A program made the position numbers and the translations under genes. A model generated the notes under the pieces. That model worked only from the letters and a program-made list of their open reading frames with translations, did not search any database and was not told the origin of the DNA. Positions 25,762 to 34,556 of a stretch of DNA of 37,807 nt are shown piece after piece. Numbering within the stretch: position 1 is the first letter of the stretch; each line of letters starts with the position of its first letter. Source of the stretch: an uncultured Ruminococcus sp. (GTDB lineage Bacteria; Bacillota; Clostridia; Oscillospirales; Ruminococcaceae); NCBI GenBank assembly GCA_944388405.1, contig CALXIQ010000008.1:1-37807 (forward strand), in the 5' to 3' direction.

Positions 25762-27840
25762 ATGAATGTACCTGAGATTTTCGGCAGCGACGTGTTTAAT
25801 GAAGCTGTGATGAAAGAAAGACTTCCTAAGGAAACCTTTAAGGCATTGAAGAAAACCATTGCCAACGGAGATCCCCTTAATATTGATGTTGCTAACGTAG
25901 TTGCCAACGCTATGAAGGACTGGGCGGTTGAAAAGGGCTGCACCCATTACACCCACTGGTTCCAGCCTATGACAGGCCTTACGGCTGAAAAGCTGGACAG
26001 CTTTATTTCCCCTACAGAAGACGGTCATGTAATTATGGAGTTTTCCGGCAAGGAGCTTATTAAGGGCGAGCCTGACGCATCTTCCTTCCCTTCGGGCGGT
26101 CTGAGAGCTACTTTTGAGGCAAGAGGTTATACCGCTTGGGATCCCACTTCCTACGCTTTCATTAAGGAAAAGACACTTTGCATTCCTACAGCCTTCTGTT
26201 CATATAACGGAGAGGCTCTTGATAAAAAGACTCCGCTGCTGCGTTCAATGGAGGCTATTAATAAGTCGGCGCTGAGAATTCTTAAGCTGTTCGGTTCCGA
26301 CGCTACAAGAGTTATGGCAAACGTAGGTCCCGAGCAGGAGTATTTCCTGGTTGACAGAGAAATGTATGCAAAGAGAAAGGACCTCATTTACGCCGGAAGA
26401 ACCCTTTACGGCGCACCTGCTCCCAAGGGTCAGGAGATGGAGGATCACTACTTTGGAACAATCAAGACCAGAGTTGCGGCATATATGAGAGATGTTGACG
26501 AGCAGCTGTGGAGACTTGGTATTTATGCCAAGACAAAGCATAACGAGGTTGCTCCCGCTCAGCATGAGCTTGCGCCTATCTACGGTACAACAAACATTGC
26601 TACCGACCACAACCAGCTTACAATGGAAATCATGAAGAGAACCGCAAGAAAGCACGGCTTCAAGTGCCTGCTTCATGAAAAGCCCTTTGCGGGAATCAAC
26701 GGTTCAGGTAAGCATAACAACTGGTCTATTTCTACAAACACAGGCGTTAACCTCCTTGACCCCGGAAAGACACCTTCGGAGAACGCTCAGTTCTTAATCT
26801 TCCTTACTGCGGTAATCAAGGCGGTAAACGACTATCAGGATATTCTCAGAGCGTCGGTTGCTTCCGCAGGAAACGACCATAGACTGGGTGCAAACGAGGC
26901 GCCCCCGGCAATTATTTCAATCTTCCTGGGCGACGAGCTTACAGCGGTGCTTGACGCTATCGTAAACGGCGTAAAGTACGAGGGCGAGAGAGTTGAAATG
27001 GAAATCGGCGTTGACGTGCTTCCTCACTTCCCGAAGGATACCACCGACAGAAACAGAACTTCTCCTTTCGCTTTCACAGGCAACAAGTTTGAGTTCAGAA
27101 TGCCCGGTTCAAAGCTTTCGGTTGCAGGACCCAACACCGTGCTCAATACAATTGTTGCAAAGGTGCTTGACGACTTTGCCGATGTACTTGAAAAGGCTGA
27201 TAACTTCCAGGACGCTCTTGACGACCTTATCAAGACCACAATCAAGGAAAACCAGAACATTATCTTCAATGGTAACGGTTATTCTGAGGATTGGCCTGCC
27301 GAGGCTGAAAAGAGAGGACTGCTCAATCTGAAGTCCACTCCCGAGGCTGTTCCGACATACATCGCTCCCAAGAACATCGAACTGTTCTCAAAGTACGGCG
27401 TATACACCGAGACGGAACTTCATTCGAGAGTTGAAATTCTCCTTGACGAATACTGCAAGACACTGAATATCGAGGCTCTTACTATGATTGATATGGCTAA
27501 GAAGGATATTCTCCCGGCGGTAGCTACATACATCAAGGAGCTTGGAAAGACTGCTGAGCTTGCAAAGAACTGCGGCGCAGACGACAGCTTTGAAACCGAT
27601 ATGGTAAAGAGACTTTCAACCCTTGCCACTCAGACCTATAAGAAGCTGGGCGCTCTTGAGGACGCAGTGGTTAAATGCCATGAGATTGAGGACATTCAGG
27701 ACCTGGCAAACTACTATCACGACGTTGTATTCGCAGCAATGGGTGAGCTTAGAGCTTCCGCTGACGAGATTGAAACGCTGGTGGGCGAAAAGTACTGGCC
27801 GTATCCTACATACGGACAGCTGCTGTTCTACGTTAAGTAA
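25762..27840 (+). CDS. glnN: Glutamine synthetase, type III
   Basis: It makes glutamine from glutamate, ammonia and ATP; the type III enzyme is a large dodecamer found in Bacteroides, cyanobacteria and clostridia. The 692-residue length matches type III, not the ~445 residues of type I. Diagnostic segments are [12 protein letters not shown] near residue 60, [41 protein letters not shown] (about 312-322) and [15 protein letters not shown] (about 369-383). The start is ATG 25762, 8 bases after AGGAGG. The gene is alone in its transcript behind an attenuator-like leader, so expression probably depends on antitermination, perhaps by an ANTAR regulator encoded elsewhere. No obvious terminator follows. 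Confidence 0.96.
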   Translation: MNVPEIFGSDVFNEAVMKERLPKETFKALKKTIANGDPLNIDVANVVANAMKDWAVEKGCTHYTHWFQPMTGLTAEKLDSFISPTEDGHVIMEFSGKELIKGEPDASSFPSGGLRATFEARGYTAWDPTSYAFIKEKTLCIPTAFCSYNGEALDKKTPLLRSMEAINKSALRILKLFGSDATRVMANVGPEQEYFLVDREMYAKRKDLIYAGRTLYGAPAPKGQEMEDHYFGTIKTRVAAYMRDVDEQLWRLGIYAKTKHNEVAPAQHELAPIYGTTNIATDHNQLTMEIMKRTARKHGFKCLLHEKPFAGINGSGKHNNWSISTNTGVNLLDPGKTPSENAQFLIFLTAVIKAVNDYQDILRASVASAGNDHRLGANEAPPAIISIFLGDELTAVLDAIVNGVKYEGERVEMEIGVDVLPHFPKDTTDRNRTSPFAFTGNKFEFRMPGSKLSVAGPNTVLNTIVAKVLDDFADVLEKADNFQDALDDLIKTTIKENQNIIFNGNGYSEDWPAEAEKRGLLNLKSTPEAVPTYIAPKNIELFSKYGVYTETELHSRVEILLDEYCKTLNIEALTMIDMAKKDILPAVATYIKELGKTAELAKNCGADDSFETDMVKRLSTLATQTYKKLGALEDAVVKCHEIEDIQDLANYYHDVVFAAMGELRASADEIETLVGEKYWPYPTYGQLLFYVK

Positions 27841-27935
27841 TAACGACAGTTTTAATATTACATTTACATACATATACGCTAATAGTTTTCTACATATTTG
27901 TTTTTGATGTTCCAATGATTTGCCAATAGATCTGA

Positions 27936-28104
27936 TATACAATGGGGTGTATAAGTTTTCGGGGCAAATTGTACCCGCATAGCTTATACGCCTTTATTGT
28001 TAATGTATAAAGTCTGCCGTGTCAGCGGCGGCTTGTCAATCAGCTTATGAGATGACGCAAATACCCACTTTAATTTGCCCCCCATCCCACTTATAAATTA
28101 TAGC
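27936..28104 (+). ncRNA. Candidate structured non-coding RNA, 6S-like outline
   Basis: An extended -10 promoter (TGATATACA, 27933-27941; no clear -35) predicts a start near 27948. The RNA's ends pair: TATAAGT (27950-27956) with ACTTATA (28089-28095), then, after an internal loop, a perfect 10-bp stem GGGGCAAATT (27961-27970) / AATTTGCCCC (28072-28081). The interior holds a large open region, a TTATAC/GTATAA hairpin (27984-28010) and a C(U)GCCG/CGGC(G)G hairpin (28014-28031). A hairpin terminator follows. Paired ends around a large central bubble resemble 6S RNA, but the branched interior is not classic. There is no open reading frame. The rest of the gap (27841-27935) is AT-rich with nothing else recognised. 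Confidence 0.45.
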
Positions 28105-28107
28105 TTG

Positions 28108-28146
28108 AAGCCCGCAGCTGTGAAAAAATCACGGCGGCGGGCTTTG
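28108..28146 (+). terminator. Hairpin ending the candidate ncRNA
   Basis: The perfect 8-bp stem AAGCCCGC / GCGGGCTT (28108-28115 / 28137-28144) has an inner GTGA/TCAC stem. The T-tract is short (TTT), so termination may be partial. Confidence 0.5.
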
Positions 28147-28168
28147 GGCGTTAAAAGAGGCATAAGCG

Positions 28169-28209
28169 TTTGTCAAAAACTTGACAAAGCCTTTGGTTTG
28201 AGGTATAAT
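28169..28209 (+). promoter_or_regulatory. acn-icd promoter with Rex-like operator
   Basis: TTGACA (28181-28186), 17 bp, TATAAT (28204-28209) is a perfect promoter. A perfect palindrome TTTGTCAA-N4-TTGACAAA (28169-28188) covers the -35 box. Known Rex sites have the form TTGTNAA-N4-TTNACAA, with TTGTTAA-N4-TTAACAA in clostridia; this one differs by one symmetric base. The rex gene is two genes downstream. Confidence 0.75.
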
Positions 28210-28245
28210 AACATTATATATTTATTTGAGAAGGGAATGTTTTGA

Positions 28246-30183
28246 ATGGGTTTGACACTTACAGAAAAAATCTTGAAAAATCATCTTGTCGACGGCGAAT
28301 TTGTTAAGGGACAGGAAATCGGAATTAAAATCGACCAGACGTTGACTCAGGACGCTACGGGAACAATGGCTTATCTGGAATTTGAGGCTATGGGTGTTCC
28401 CAGAGTAAAGACGGAACGTTCTGTTGCTTATATCGACCACAATACTCTTCAGTCAGGCTTTGAAAATGCCGACGACCACCGCTTTATTGGTTCGGTAGCA
28501 AAAAAGCACGGCATTTATTTTTCCAGACCCGGCAACGGTATTTGTCATCAGGTGCATCTTGAGAGATTCGGCATTCCTGGAAAGACCCTTATCGGCTCGG
28601 ACAGCCACACTCCCACCGGCGGCGGAATCGGAATGATTGCTATCGGCGCAGGCGGCCTTGACGTTGCGGTAGCAATGGGTGGCGGCGCATACTATATTAC
28701 CTACCCCAAGATTGTAAAGGTAAACCTTACCGGAAAGCTTTCCCCTTGGGTTGCGGCAAAGGACGTTATCCTTGAAGTGCTTCGCAGACTGTCCGTTAAA
28801 GGCGGCGTAGGCAAGGTTATCGAGTATACCGGCGAGGGTGTAAAGACCCTTTCTGTTCCCGAGCGTGCTACAATTACAAACATGGGCGCTGAGCTGGGCG
28901 CTACTACTTCAATCTTCCCATCTGATGAAATTACTCTGGAATTTTTAAAGGCTCAGGGCAGAGAGGATGTATGGAGCGAGCAAAAGGCGGACGACGACGC
29001 AGTTTACGACGAGGTTGTTGACATTAATCTTTCTGAGATTGTGCCTATGGCGGCATGCCCTCACTCTCCCGACAATGTAAAAACCTGCGAGGAGATTGGA
29101 AAGCTGAAAATAGACCAGGTTTGTATAGGCTCATGCACCAACTCATCGTTTATGGATATGATGAAGGTTGCATACATTTTAAAAGGAAAGACTGTTCACC
29201 CCGATGTTTCACTTTCCATTGCACCCGGTTCAAAGCAGGTGCTTAATATGCTGGCTCAGAACGGCGCACTGGCTGATATGATTGACGCCGGAGCAAGAAT
29301 TCTGGAATCCGCCTGCGGACCTTGTATCGGAATGGGACAGTCGCCAAATTCCAAGGGCGTATCCCTTAGAACCTTCAACAGAAACTTTGAAGGACGTTCC
29401 GGCACTAAGGATGGACAGATTTATTTGGTATCACCCGAACTTGCAGCTGTTTCCGCACTGACAGGATATCTTACAGACCCAAGAACCTTAGGAGAAATGC
29501 CTGAGTTTAAGCTGCCGGAGCATTTTGTAATAAACGACAATATGATTGAACCTCCCGCTCCCGTTGAGGAAATGGACAAGGTTGAGATACTTAGAGGACC
29601 GAATATCAAGCCGTTCCCTGAAACCTCACCTCTTGATGAATCTATTGAGTGCAAGGTTTCACTTAAGGTGGGTGACAATATTACTACCGACCATATCATG
29701 CCGGCTGGAGCCAAGATACTTCCTCTGCGTTCAAATATTCCGGCTATTTCCCAGCATTGCTTTACGGTATGCGATGAGGACTTCCCGAGAAGGGCTAAGA
29801 ATATGGGCAAGTCAATTATTGTAGGCGGTTCAAACTACGGTCAGGGCTCTTCAAGAGAACATGCCGCACTTGCGCCCCTTTATCTGGGCATCAAGGCGGT
29901 GCTGGTTAAGTCCTTTGCAAGAATCCACAGAGCAAACCTTATCAATGCGGGAATACTGCCCCTTACCTTTGTAAACGAGGCTGACTATGACAAGATTAGT
30001 CAGGGCGACGAGATTGTGCTTGCAGACGTAAGAAAGGCAATCGAGGAGGACAAGACTCAGCTTACCCTTGTAAATAAGACTACAGGTGAGGAAATTCCTG
30101 TGCTGTGCGAGCTTACCGGACGCACCAAGGACATCGTTCTTGCAGGCGGACTGCTTGACTATACAAGAGAATCAATGAAGTAA
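28246..30183 (+). CDS. acn: Aconitate hydratase (short, Aquifex-type)
   Basis: It converts citrate to isocitrate with a [4Fe-4S] cluster. The 645-residue length is that of the short bacterial aconitase group rather than the ~900-residue AcnA. Cluster ligands C297 (GSCTNSS), C357 and C360 (ACGPCIG) are present. GSDSHTPTGGGIGMIAIGAGG lies near residue 120-145. The swivel domain has NITTDHIMPAG and GSNYGQGSSREHAAL with the catalytic Ser-Arg pair. AAGGGA lies 9 bases before ATG 28246. It is the first gene of acn-icd, behind the Rex-like operator. Citrate synthase is not in the window. Confidence 0.95.
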   Translation: MGLTLTEKILKNHLVDGEFVKGQEIGIKIDQTLTQDATGTMAYLEFEAMGVPRVKTERSVAYIDHNTLQSGFENADDHRFIGSVAKKHGIYFSRPGNGICHQVHLERFGIPGKTLIGSDSHTPTGGGIGMIAIGAGGLDVAVAMGGGAYYITYPKIVKVNLTGKLSPWVAAKDVILEVLRRLSVKGGVGKVIEYTGEGVKTLSVPERATITNMGAELGATTSIFPSDEITLEFLKAQGREDVWSEQKADDDAVYDEVVDINLSEIVPMAACPHSPDNVKTCEEIGKLKIDQVCIGSCTNSSFMDMMKVAYILKGKTVHPDVSLSIAPGSKQVLNMLAQNGALADMIDAGARILESACGPCIGMGQSPNSKGVSLRTFNRNFEGRSGTKDGQIYLVSPELAAVSALTGYLTDPRTLGEMPEFKLPEHFVINDNMIEPPAPVEEMDKVEILRGPNIKPFPETSPLDESIECKVSLKVGDNITTDHIMPAGAKILPLRSNIPAISQHCFTVCDEDFPRRAKNMGKSIIVGGSNYGQGSSREHAALAPLYLGIKAVLVKSFARIHRANLINAGILPLTFVNEADYDKISQGDEIVLADVRKAIEEDKTQLTLVNKTTGEEIPVLCELTGRTKDIVLAGGLLDYTRESMK

Positions 30184-30225
30184 TATACTCAACAAAAATC
30201 ATATAATAAATTTGGAGGAAAAATC

Positions 30226-31440
30226 ATGGCAAAAATTCAGATGAAAACACCCCTTGTAGAGATGGACGGAGACGAGATGACCAGAATCATCTGGCAGGAG
30301 ATAAAGGATATTCTTCTTACTCCCTATATCGACCTGAAAACTGAGTACTACGACCTGGGACTTGTGCACAGAAACGAAACTGACGACCAGGTTACAATCG
30401 ATTCCGCCAACGCCACAAAGAAGTACGGCGTTGCGGTAAAGTGCGCAACAATTACCCCCAATGCGGCAAGAATGCCCGAATATAATCTTAAAGAGATGTG
30501 GAAGTCCCCCAACGGCACAATCAGAGCGATGCTGGACGGCACGGTTTTCAGAACTCCTATACTTGTAAAGGGAATAACCCCTTACATTCCCACCTGGACA
30601 AAGCCTATCACAATTGCCCGTCACGCTTACGGAGATGTTTACAAGAATGTCGAGATGAAGTGCCCCGAAGGCTCAAAGGCTGAGCTGGTGCTTACCGACA
30701 AGGACGGCAATGTAACTAAGGAAACTATCCACGAGTTTAACGGCTCGGAGGGAATTATTCAGGGGCTTCACAACAGAGCTGATTCTATAAGCTCGTTTGC
30801 AAGAGCCTGCTTTAACTTTGCTCTTGATACAAAGCAGGATGTATGGTTTGCTACCAAGGACACAATTTCCAAAAAGTACGACCACACTTTCAAGGACATC
30901 TTCCAGGAAATTTACGATAACGAGTACAAGGAGAAATTTGAAGCTGCGGGCATTGAGTATTTTTACACTCTGATTGACGACGCTGTAGCAAGAGTTATTC
31001 GCTCCGAGGGCGGATATATTTGGGCTTGCAAGAATTACGACGGCGACGTTATGAGCGATATGGTGGCTACAGCTTACGGTTCTCTGGCAATGATGACTTC
31101 CGTGCTGGTTTCACCCGACGGCGTTTACGAGTATGAGGCGGCTCACGGAACTGTGCAGCGTCACTATTACAAGCACCTGAAGGGTGAGGAGACCTCCACA
31201 AACTCGGTTGCAACCCTGTTTGCCTGGACGGGCGCCCTCAGAAAGAGGGGAGAGCTGGACGAGCTTCCCGAGCTTGTGAACTTTGCCGACTGCCTTGAAA
31301 AGGCTACCATCAAGACTATCGAGGACGGCGTTATGACCGGCGATCTGTATCTTATTTCAAAGCTTGAAAACAAGACTAAGGTTAATACCGAGGACTTCCT
31401 CAAGGCGGTTGACGAGAGATTGAAGGCTATGCTTGGCTAA
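30226..31440 (+). CDS. icd: Isocitrate dehydrogenase (NADP+), eukaryote-like homodimer type
   Basis: It oxidises isocitrate to 2-oxoglutarate and CO2 with NADP+. The 404-residue protein resembles the eukaryotic cytosolic/mitochondrial IDH class: [17 protein letters not shown] at the N-terminus, the substrate loop [16 protein letters not shown], and [34 protein letters not shown] near the C-terminus with the NADP-type residues. GGAGG lies 8 bases before the ATG, 42 bases after acn. It shares the acn transcript and completes the citrate-to-2-oxoglutarate branch that supplies glutamate. A terminator follows. Confidence 0.96.
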   Translation: MAKIQMKTPLVEMDGDEMTRIIWQEIKDILLTPYIDLKTEYYDLGLVHRNETDDQVTIDSANATKKYGVAVKCATITPNAARMPEYNLKEMWKSPNGTIRAMLDGTVFRTPILVKGITPYIPTWTKPITIARHAYGDVYKNVEMKCPEGSKAELVLTDKDGNVTKETIHEFNGSEGIIQGLHNRADSISSFARACFNFALDTKQDVWFATKDTISKKYDHTFKDIFQEIYDNEYKEKFEAAGIEYFYTLIDDAVARVIRSEGGYIWACKNYDGDVMSDMVATAYGSLAMMTSVLVSPDGVYEYEAAHGTVQRHYYKHLKGEETSTNSVATLFAWTGALRKRGELDELPELVNFADCLEKATIKTIEDGVMTGDLYLISKLENKTKVNTEDFLKAVDERLKAMLG

Positions 31441-31480
31441 GGCTCGGTCTGCGGAGATTTTTTTAGATATTATCCATAGG

Positions 31481-31504
31481 GGCGGATTTTTATCCGCCTT
31501 TTAT
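31481..31504 (+). terminator. Terminator between icd and rex
   Basis: The perfect 7-bp stem GGCGGAT / ATCCGCC (31481-31487 / 31492-31498) is followed by TTTTATG. No promoter is evident between it and rex, so some read-through probably feeds rex. Confidence 0.7.
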
Positions 31505-31530
31505 GCGGTTTTTACGGAGTTGGATTTTTT

Positions 31531-32175
31531 ATGGCGAAAAACGGTTCAATATCTTCATCGGTAATAAAAAGACTTCCAAGGTATTACAGATTTCTGGGCG
31601 AGTTGAAAAAGCAGGGGGTTGAGAGAATATCCTCAAGAGAACTTTCGGCGCTTATGAAGCTGACGGCTTCCCAGATAAGACAGGACCTTAACTGCTTCGG
31701 CGGCTTCGGACAGCAGGGCTACGGCTATCATGTGGACGAACTTCACAGCGAGATAGGCAAAATTTTAGGCGTAGACAGGCACTTCAAGACGATTCTTATC
31801 GGCGCGGGCAATCTGGGACGGGCGATTGCAACCCACATCAACTTTGAAACAAGGGGCTGTAAGCTTATCGGGATTTTTGACATCAACCCCGATATAATCG
31901 GCAAAAGCGTGGGGAACTTGCAGATTAGCCATGTCAGCCAGCTTGATAATTTCTGCAAGGAAAATTCCCCTACGGTAGCGGTGCTGTGTATTCCCAAAGC
32001 CACCACTCAGGAAATCGCCAACAAGCTGGTGAGTCTTGGGTTAAAGGCTTTCTGGAATTTTTCTCACTACGATTTAAGCATCGAGTATGAAAACATAGTG
32101 GTTGAAAACGTCCATCTTGGCGACAGTTTGCTCACCCTCACATACGGGGTCAACATTATCGACAGCGATGACTGA
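31531..32175 (+). CDS. rex: Redox-sensing transcriptional repressor Rex
   Basis: Rex senses the NADH/NAD+ ratio and leaves DNA when NADH is high, relieving repression of fermentation and other redox genes. The 214-residue protein has the winged-helix N-terminus (VIKRLPRYYRFLGELKKQG, LTASQIRQDLNCFGGFGQQGYGY) and a Rossmann domain with GAGNLG at residues 91-96, then GIFDINPDIIG. Length and motifs are normal. GGAG lies 11 bases before ATG 31531. It follows acn-icd and a terminator. The Rex-like palindrome over the acn promoter suggests it regulates acn-icd and, through read-through, itself. Confidence 0.95.
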   Translation: MAKNGSISSSVIKRLPRYYRFLGELKKQGVERISSRELSALMKLTASQIRQDLNCFGGFGQQGYGYHVDELHSEIGKILGVDRHFKTILIGAGNLGRAIATHINFETRGCKLIGIFDINPDIIGKSVGNLQISHVSQLDNFCKENSPTVAVLCIPKATTQEIANKLVSLGLKAFWNFSHYDLSIEYENIVVENVHLGDSLLTLTYGVNIIDSDD

Positions 32176-32218
32176 AAAAGTCGTTGCAGGATAATTAATT
32201 TGTTAAAAATTATTATAG

Positions 32219-32256
32219 AGCAGGACTTGAGTAATTCAAATCCTGCTTTATTTTTG
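32219..32256 (+). terminator. Terminator after rex
   Basis: AGCAGGA / TCCTGCT (32219-32225 / 32241-32247) with an inner TTGA/TCAA stem is followed by TTATTTTT. Confidence 0.82.
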
Positions 32257-32324
32257 TACAAATATGCTAAAAAGCAATGTGAAAGTTTGGTGAAAAGTAT
32301 CATTGAATTATAGATAATGATATG

Positions 32325-32341
32325 TTGTAATTATATTACAA
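32325..32341. promoter_or_regulatory. 17-bp AT-rich palindrome upstream of the surface protein
   Basis: TTGTAAT-TAT-ATTACAA is a perfect 7+7 palindrome just upstream of the cre-like boxes. It may be an operator; TATATT or TACAAT inside it could serve as a -10 box, but no matching -35 is seen. Confidence 0.35.
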
Positions 32342-32349
32342 TAATTATT

Positions 32350-32385
32350 TGAAAACGTTACCACCACAAATTGAAAACGTTATCG
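32350..32385 (+). promoter_or_regulatory. Two cre-like (CcpA/LacI-family) boxes
   Basis: TGAAAACGTTACCA (32350-32363) matches the catabolite-response consensus TGWAARCGYTWNCW at every position. TGAAAACGTTATCG (32372-32385) misses only the last base. They are 22 bp apart, two helical turns on the same face. The remaining 95-base leader to ATG 32480 has no other recognised element. Confidence 0.7.
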
Positions 32386-32479
32386 TTATCTTAGAATCAA
32401 TGCGAACGACTTTCAATTACACCGATGGCGCACATTTTCGGTAATTAATTGAATAACATTCGAATTGGAGGAAAATGAA

Positions 32480-34402
32480 ATGAAGCTAAACAAAATTTTA
32501 GCCGGACTTTCCGCAACTGCTATGGCTGTTTCAATGCTGACATTGCTGACAACTTCGGCTGACGCTGAGCCTGTAACTCTGACAGGTTCGCATACTTTTG
32601 CAGAGAGCACAACGAACGCTGGACAAGTTGAGCCAATCGTATTGCAGATGCTCCAGTCTAATTACAACTTTGCACCCGATGATACGATTTCCATCACCGT
32701 TGAATGTACAAGCGGCGATTCAAACGATTGGCAGGTTGCTGTAAACGCTTATGATACCAGCTGGGGCGGTTGGGGAAATATAGCCAGCGAGCCCGGTACA
32801 TTGACATTAACTACAACCGTTGCTGATGTTGTGGGTACAACCGGCAATGAGAGTATTAGTGAAGACCTTTCAAATCTTCAGGGACTTAATTTTAACATCT
32901 GGGAAGCTGATATTGGTGAATCACTTACCTATGAGCTTAAGATTAACGGCGGCACGGTAAGTTCAACCGATTCTTCCGAGGCAGAGGATTCTTCATCCGA
33001 GGTTGTAGAAGATTCTTCATCCGAAGTAGTAGAAGATTCTTCTTCTGAAGTAGTAGAGGATTCTTCATCCGAAGTTGTAGAGGATTCTTCTTCCGAAGCA
33101 ACCGAGGATTCCTCCGAGGCTGACGAGCCTACAGTAACAGTTCCTACAGAAGATTTTGAAGTTTCTGCAGAGTTTATTGCAGAAGCTGACGGCAACCTGG
33201 TTGTATACCTCCTTGGCGATCCCGCAGTCGATCAAGCAGGCGCATTTGATTCCGCTGCTCAGCTTTCAGGTTATGTTGGATTTACTTTGACAATATCCAT
33301 CGACGAAGCAACAGCTGCTTCCGCTGCAACAGGTGAAACTTGGATTGGCGGCGCATTTGGCACAAACAGCGAGTCTACAGGCTGGAGTTCAAATGAAATC
33401 AGTTTCCAGGACGGCGCAAAGCCTTATACATGGACAAAGGTATCTGACGGCGTATATCAGGTAACTTACATGGTAGAAGACGGCACACTGTTTGCTGATA
33501 CCGATACTTATGCTCAGCTGTTCTATCAGGATTGGTCCACAGCAGGAATCCAGATTACAGGCGCTACACTTATTGCTCCCGAAGCAGAAGCTCCTGTAGA
33601 TCCCGATGATTCATCCGACGTATCAGACGATTCTTCTGAAGTAGTAGACGATTCTTCTGACGTAGTAGATGATTCTTCATCCGAAGTATCAGACGATTCA
33701 TCCGAGGCTGACGAGCCTACAGCAACAGTTCCTACAGAGGACTATGAAATTCCTTCTGAGTTCATCGGAGTAAATGCTAATGGCGAACAGGTTGTATTCC
33801 TCCTTCCCGATGAAGAGAACGGCATGCCGGGTGCATTTACATCCGCTTCAGAATTTGCAGGCTATGTTGGCTTTACTATGACAATAACGGTTGACGATGT
33901 AGCTGCTGCTGATATTGCTAACGGAGCTTGGGTTGGCGGTGCGTTTGGAACAAACTGCACATCCACAGGCTGGACAGCTTACGAAATCGCTTTCCAGGAC
34001 GGTCAGAAGCCTTACACATGGACACAGGTATCCGACAATGTATATGAGGTAACATTCATGGTAGAAGAGGGTACGCTGTTTACAACAGCAGAAGAATACG
34101 CTCAGCTGTTCTACATTGACTACTCTGAACATGGTTCCAACATTGCGATCACAGGTCTTACACTTCTTGCACCCACATCTGCTGATGTTCCCGGAGACGA
34201 CAGCACTCCTGCAGGCGACGACAGCACTCCCGCAGGTGATGAAAGCACAGCAACAGGCGATGACAGCACCGTAACAGGCGGCGACGATTCCACTCAGACA
34301 CCTTCCGGTTCTGACGAGAGCCCTGTAACAGGTTCTGCTGCTCTGGCAACAGTAGGCGTTCTGCTTGCAGCTGCAGCTGTAATAGTTACAAAGAAGAAGT
34401 AA
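32480..34402 (+). CDS. Modular cell-wall-anchored surface protein with Ser/Asp linkers
   Basis: The function is not recognised; carbohydrate binding is an inference. The 640-residue product has a signal peptide (1-28, ending ADA). Module 1 spans about 30-160 and is Trp-rich (SWGGWGNI, FNIWEA). A linker of five DSSSEVVE-type repeats covers 170-209. Module 2 (about 215-372) and module 3 (about 411-567) are a clear internal duplication (GYVGFT, WxGGAFGTN, STGW, FQDG, KPYTWT, AQLFY). They are joined by a DDSSEVV linker and followed by a GDDSTPA linker. The C-terminus, ESPVTG plus a hydrophobic helix and KKK, is a sortase-type anchor. The start is ATG 32480, 8 bases after GGAGG. Tryptophan-rich beta modules on Ser/Thr linkers behind cre-like boxes suggest a glycan-binding adhesin, perhaps for starch given pulA in the window. 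Confidence 0.75.
   Translation: MKLNKILAGLSATAMAVSMLTLLTTSADAEPVTLTGSHTFAESTTNAGQVEPIVLQMLQSNYNFAPDDTISITVECTSGDSNDWQVAVNAYDTSWGGWGNIASEPGTLTLTTTVADVVGTTGNESISEDLSNLQGLNFNIWEADIGESLTYELKINGGTVSSTDSSEAEDSSSEVVEDSSSEVVEDSSSEVVEDSSSEVVEDSSSEATEDSSEADEPTVTVPTEDFEVSAEFIAEADGNLVVYLLGDPAVDQAGAFDSAAQLSGYVGFTLTISIDEATAASAATGETWIGGAFGTNSESTGWSSNEISFQDGAKPYTWTKVSDGVYQVTYMVEDGTLFADTDTYAQLFYQDWSTAGIQITGATLIAPEAEAPVDPDDSSDVSDDSSEVVDDSSDVVDDSSSEVSDDSSEADEPTATVPTEDYEIPSEFIGVNANGEQVVFLLPDEENGMPGAFTSASEFAGYVGFTMTITVDDVAAADIANGAWVGGAFGTNCTSTGWTAYEIAFQDGQKPYTWTQVSDNVYEVTFMVEEGTLFTTAEEYAQLFYIDYSEHGSNIAITGLTLLAPTSADVPGDDSTPAGDDSTPAGDESTATGDDSTVTGGDDSTQTPSGSDESPVTGSAALATVGVLLAAAAVIVTKKK
32987..33106 (+). repeat. 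Five tandem 24-bp repeats coding DSSSEVVE
   Basis: Five in-frame units start at 32987, 33011, 33035, 33059 and 33083, followed by a partial unit. They differ mainly at wobble positions, except the last, which drifts to SEATE. Confidence 0.9.
33121..34180 (+). repeat. Internal duplication of an about 160-residue module
   Basis: The copies start at 33121 and 33709 (offset 588 bp). Both begin with the same DEPT-TVPTED-type codons and keep the order GYVGFT, GGAFGTN, FQDG, KPYTWT, AQLFY. Amino-acid divergence is clear, so this is an old duplication. Confidence 0.85.
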
Positions 34403-34419
34403 TTTAATTACCGACTTAA

Positions 34420-34453
34420 AATAAAGCTCGCTTTATGCGGGCTTTATTTTTTT
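34420..34453 (+). terminator. Terminator after the surface protein
   Basis: A 12-bp stem (34420-34431 / 34437-34448, one T-G wobble) with a TTTAT loop runs into T7. Confidence 0.88.
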
Positions 34454-34473
34454 GCGGAAAATAAATATCCCCC

Positions 34474-34528
34474 TTGACAAAAGGGTCAGAATATGCTATA
34501 CTGAAAACACACCCCCAGGGAGGGGGTG
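34474..34528 (+). promoter_or_regulatory. copA promoter with CsoR-type operator
   Basis: TTGACA (34474-34479), 17 bp, TATACT (34497-34502). Starting at the expected transcript start is CACCCCC-AGGGA-GGGGGTG (34510-34528), a perfect C-run/G-run palindrome of the kind bound by CsoR-family repressors. csoR itself closes the operon. Confidence 0.85.
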
Positions 34529-34556
34529 CTTACATTACGATAAAGGAATGAGGTTA

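Noticed and set aside
27949..28100. The structured gap as a riboswitch of acn
   Set aside because: The acn promoter lies downstream of its terminator hairpin, so the RNA is not in the acn leader.
32967..33130. Tandem repeats as a CRISPR array
   Set aside because: Units are contiguous, in frame and code a Ser/Asp linker; there are no spacers and no cas genes.
34452..34556. Upstream TTG start for copA giving 35 more residues
   Set aside because: It lies before the copA promoter and inside the previous terminator; GTG 34557 has an ideal ribosome site.
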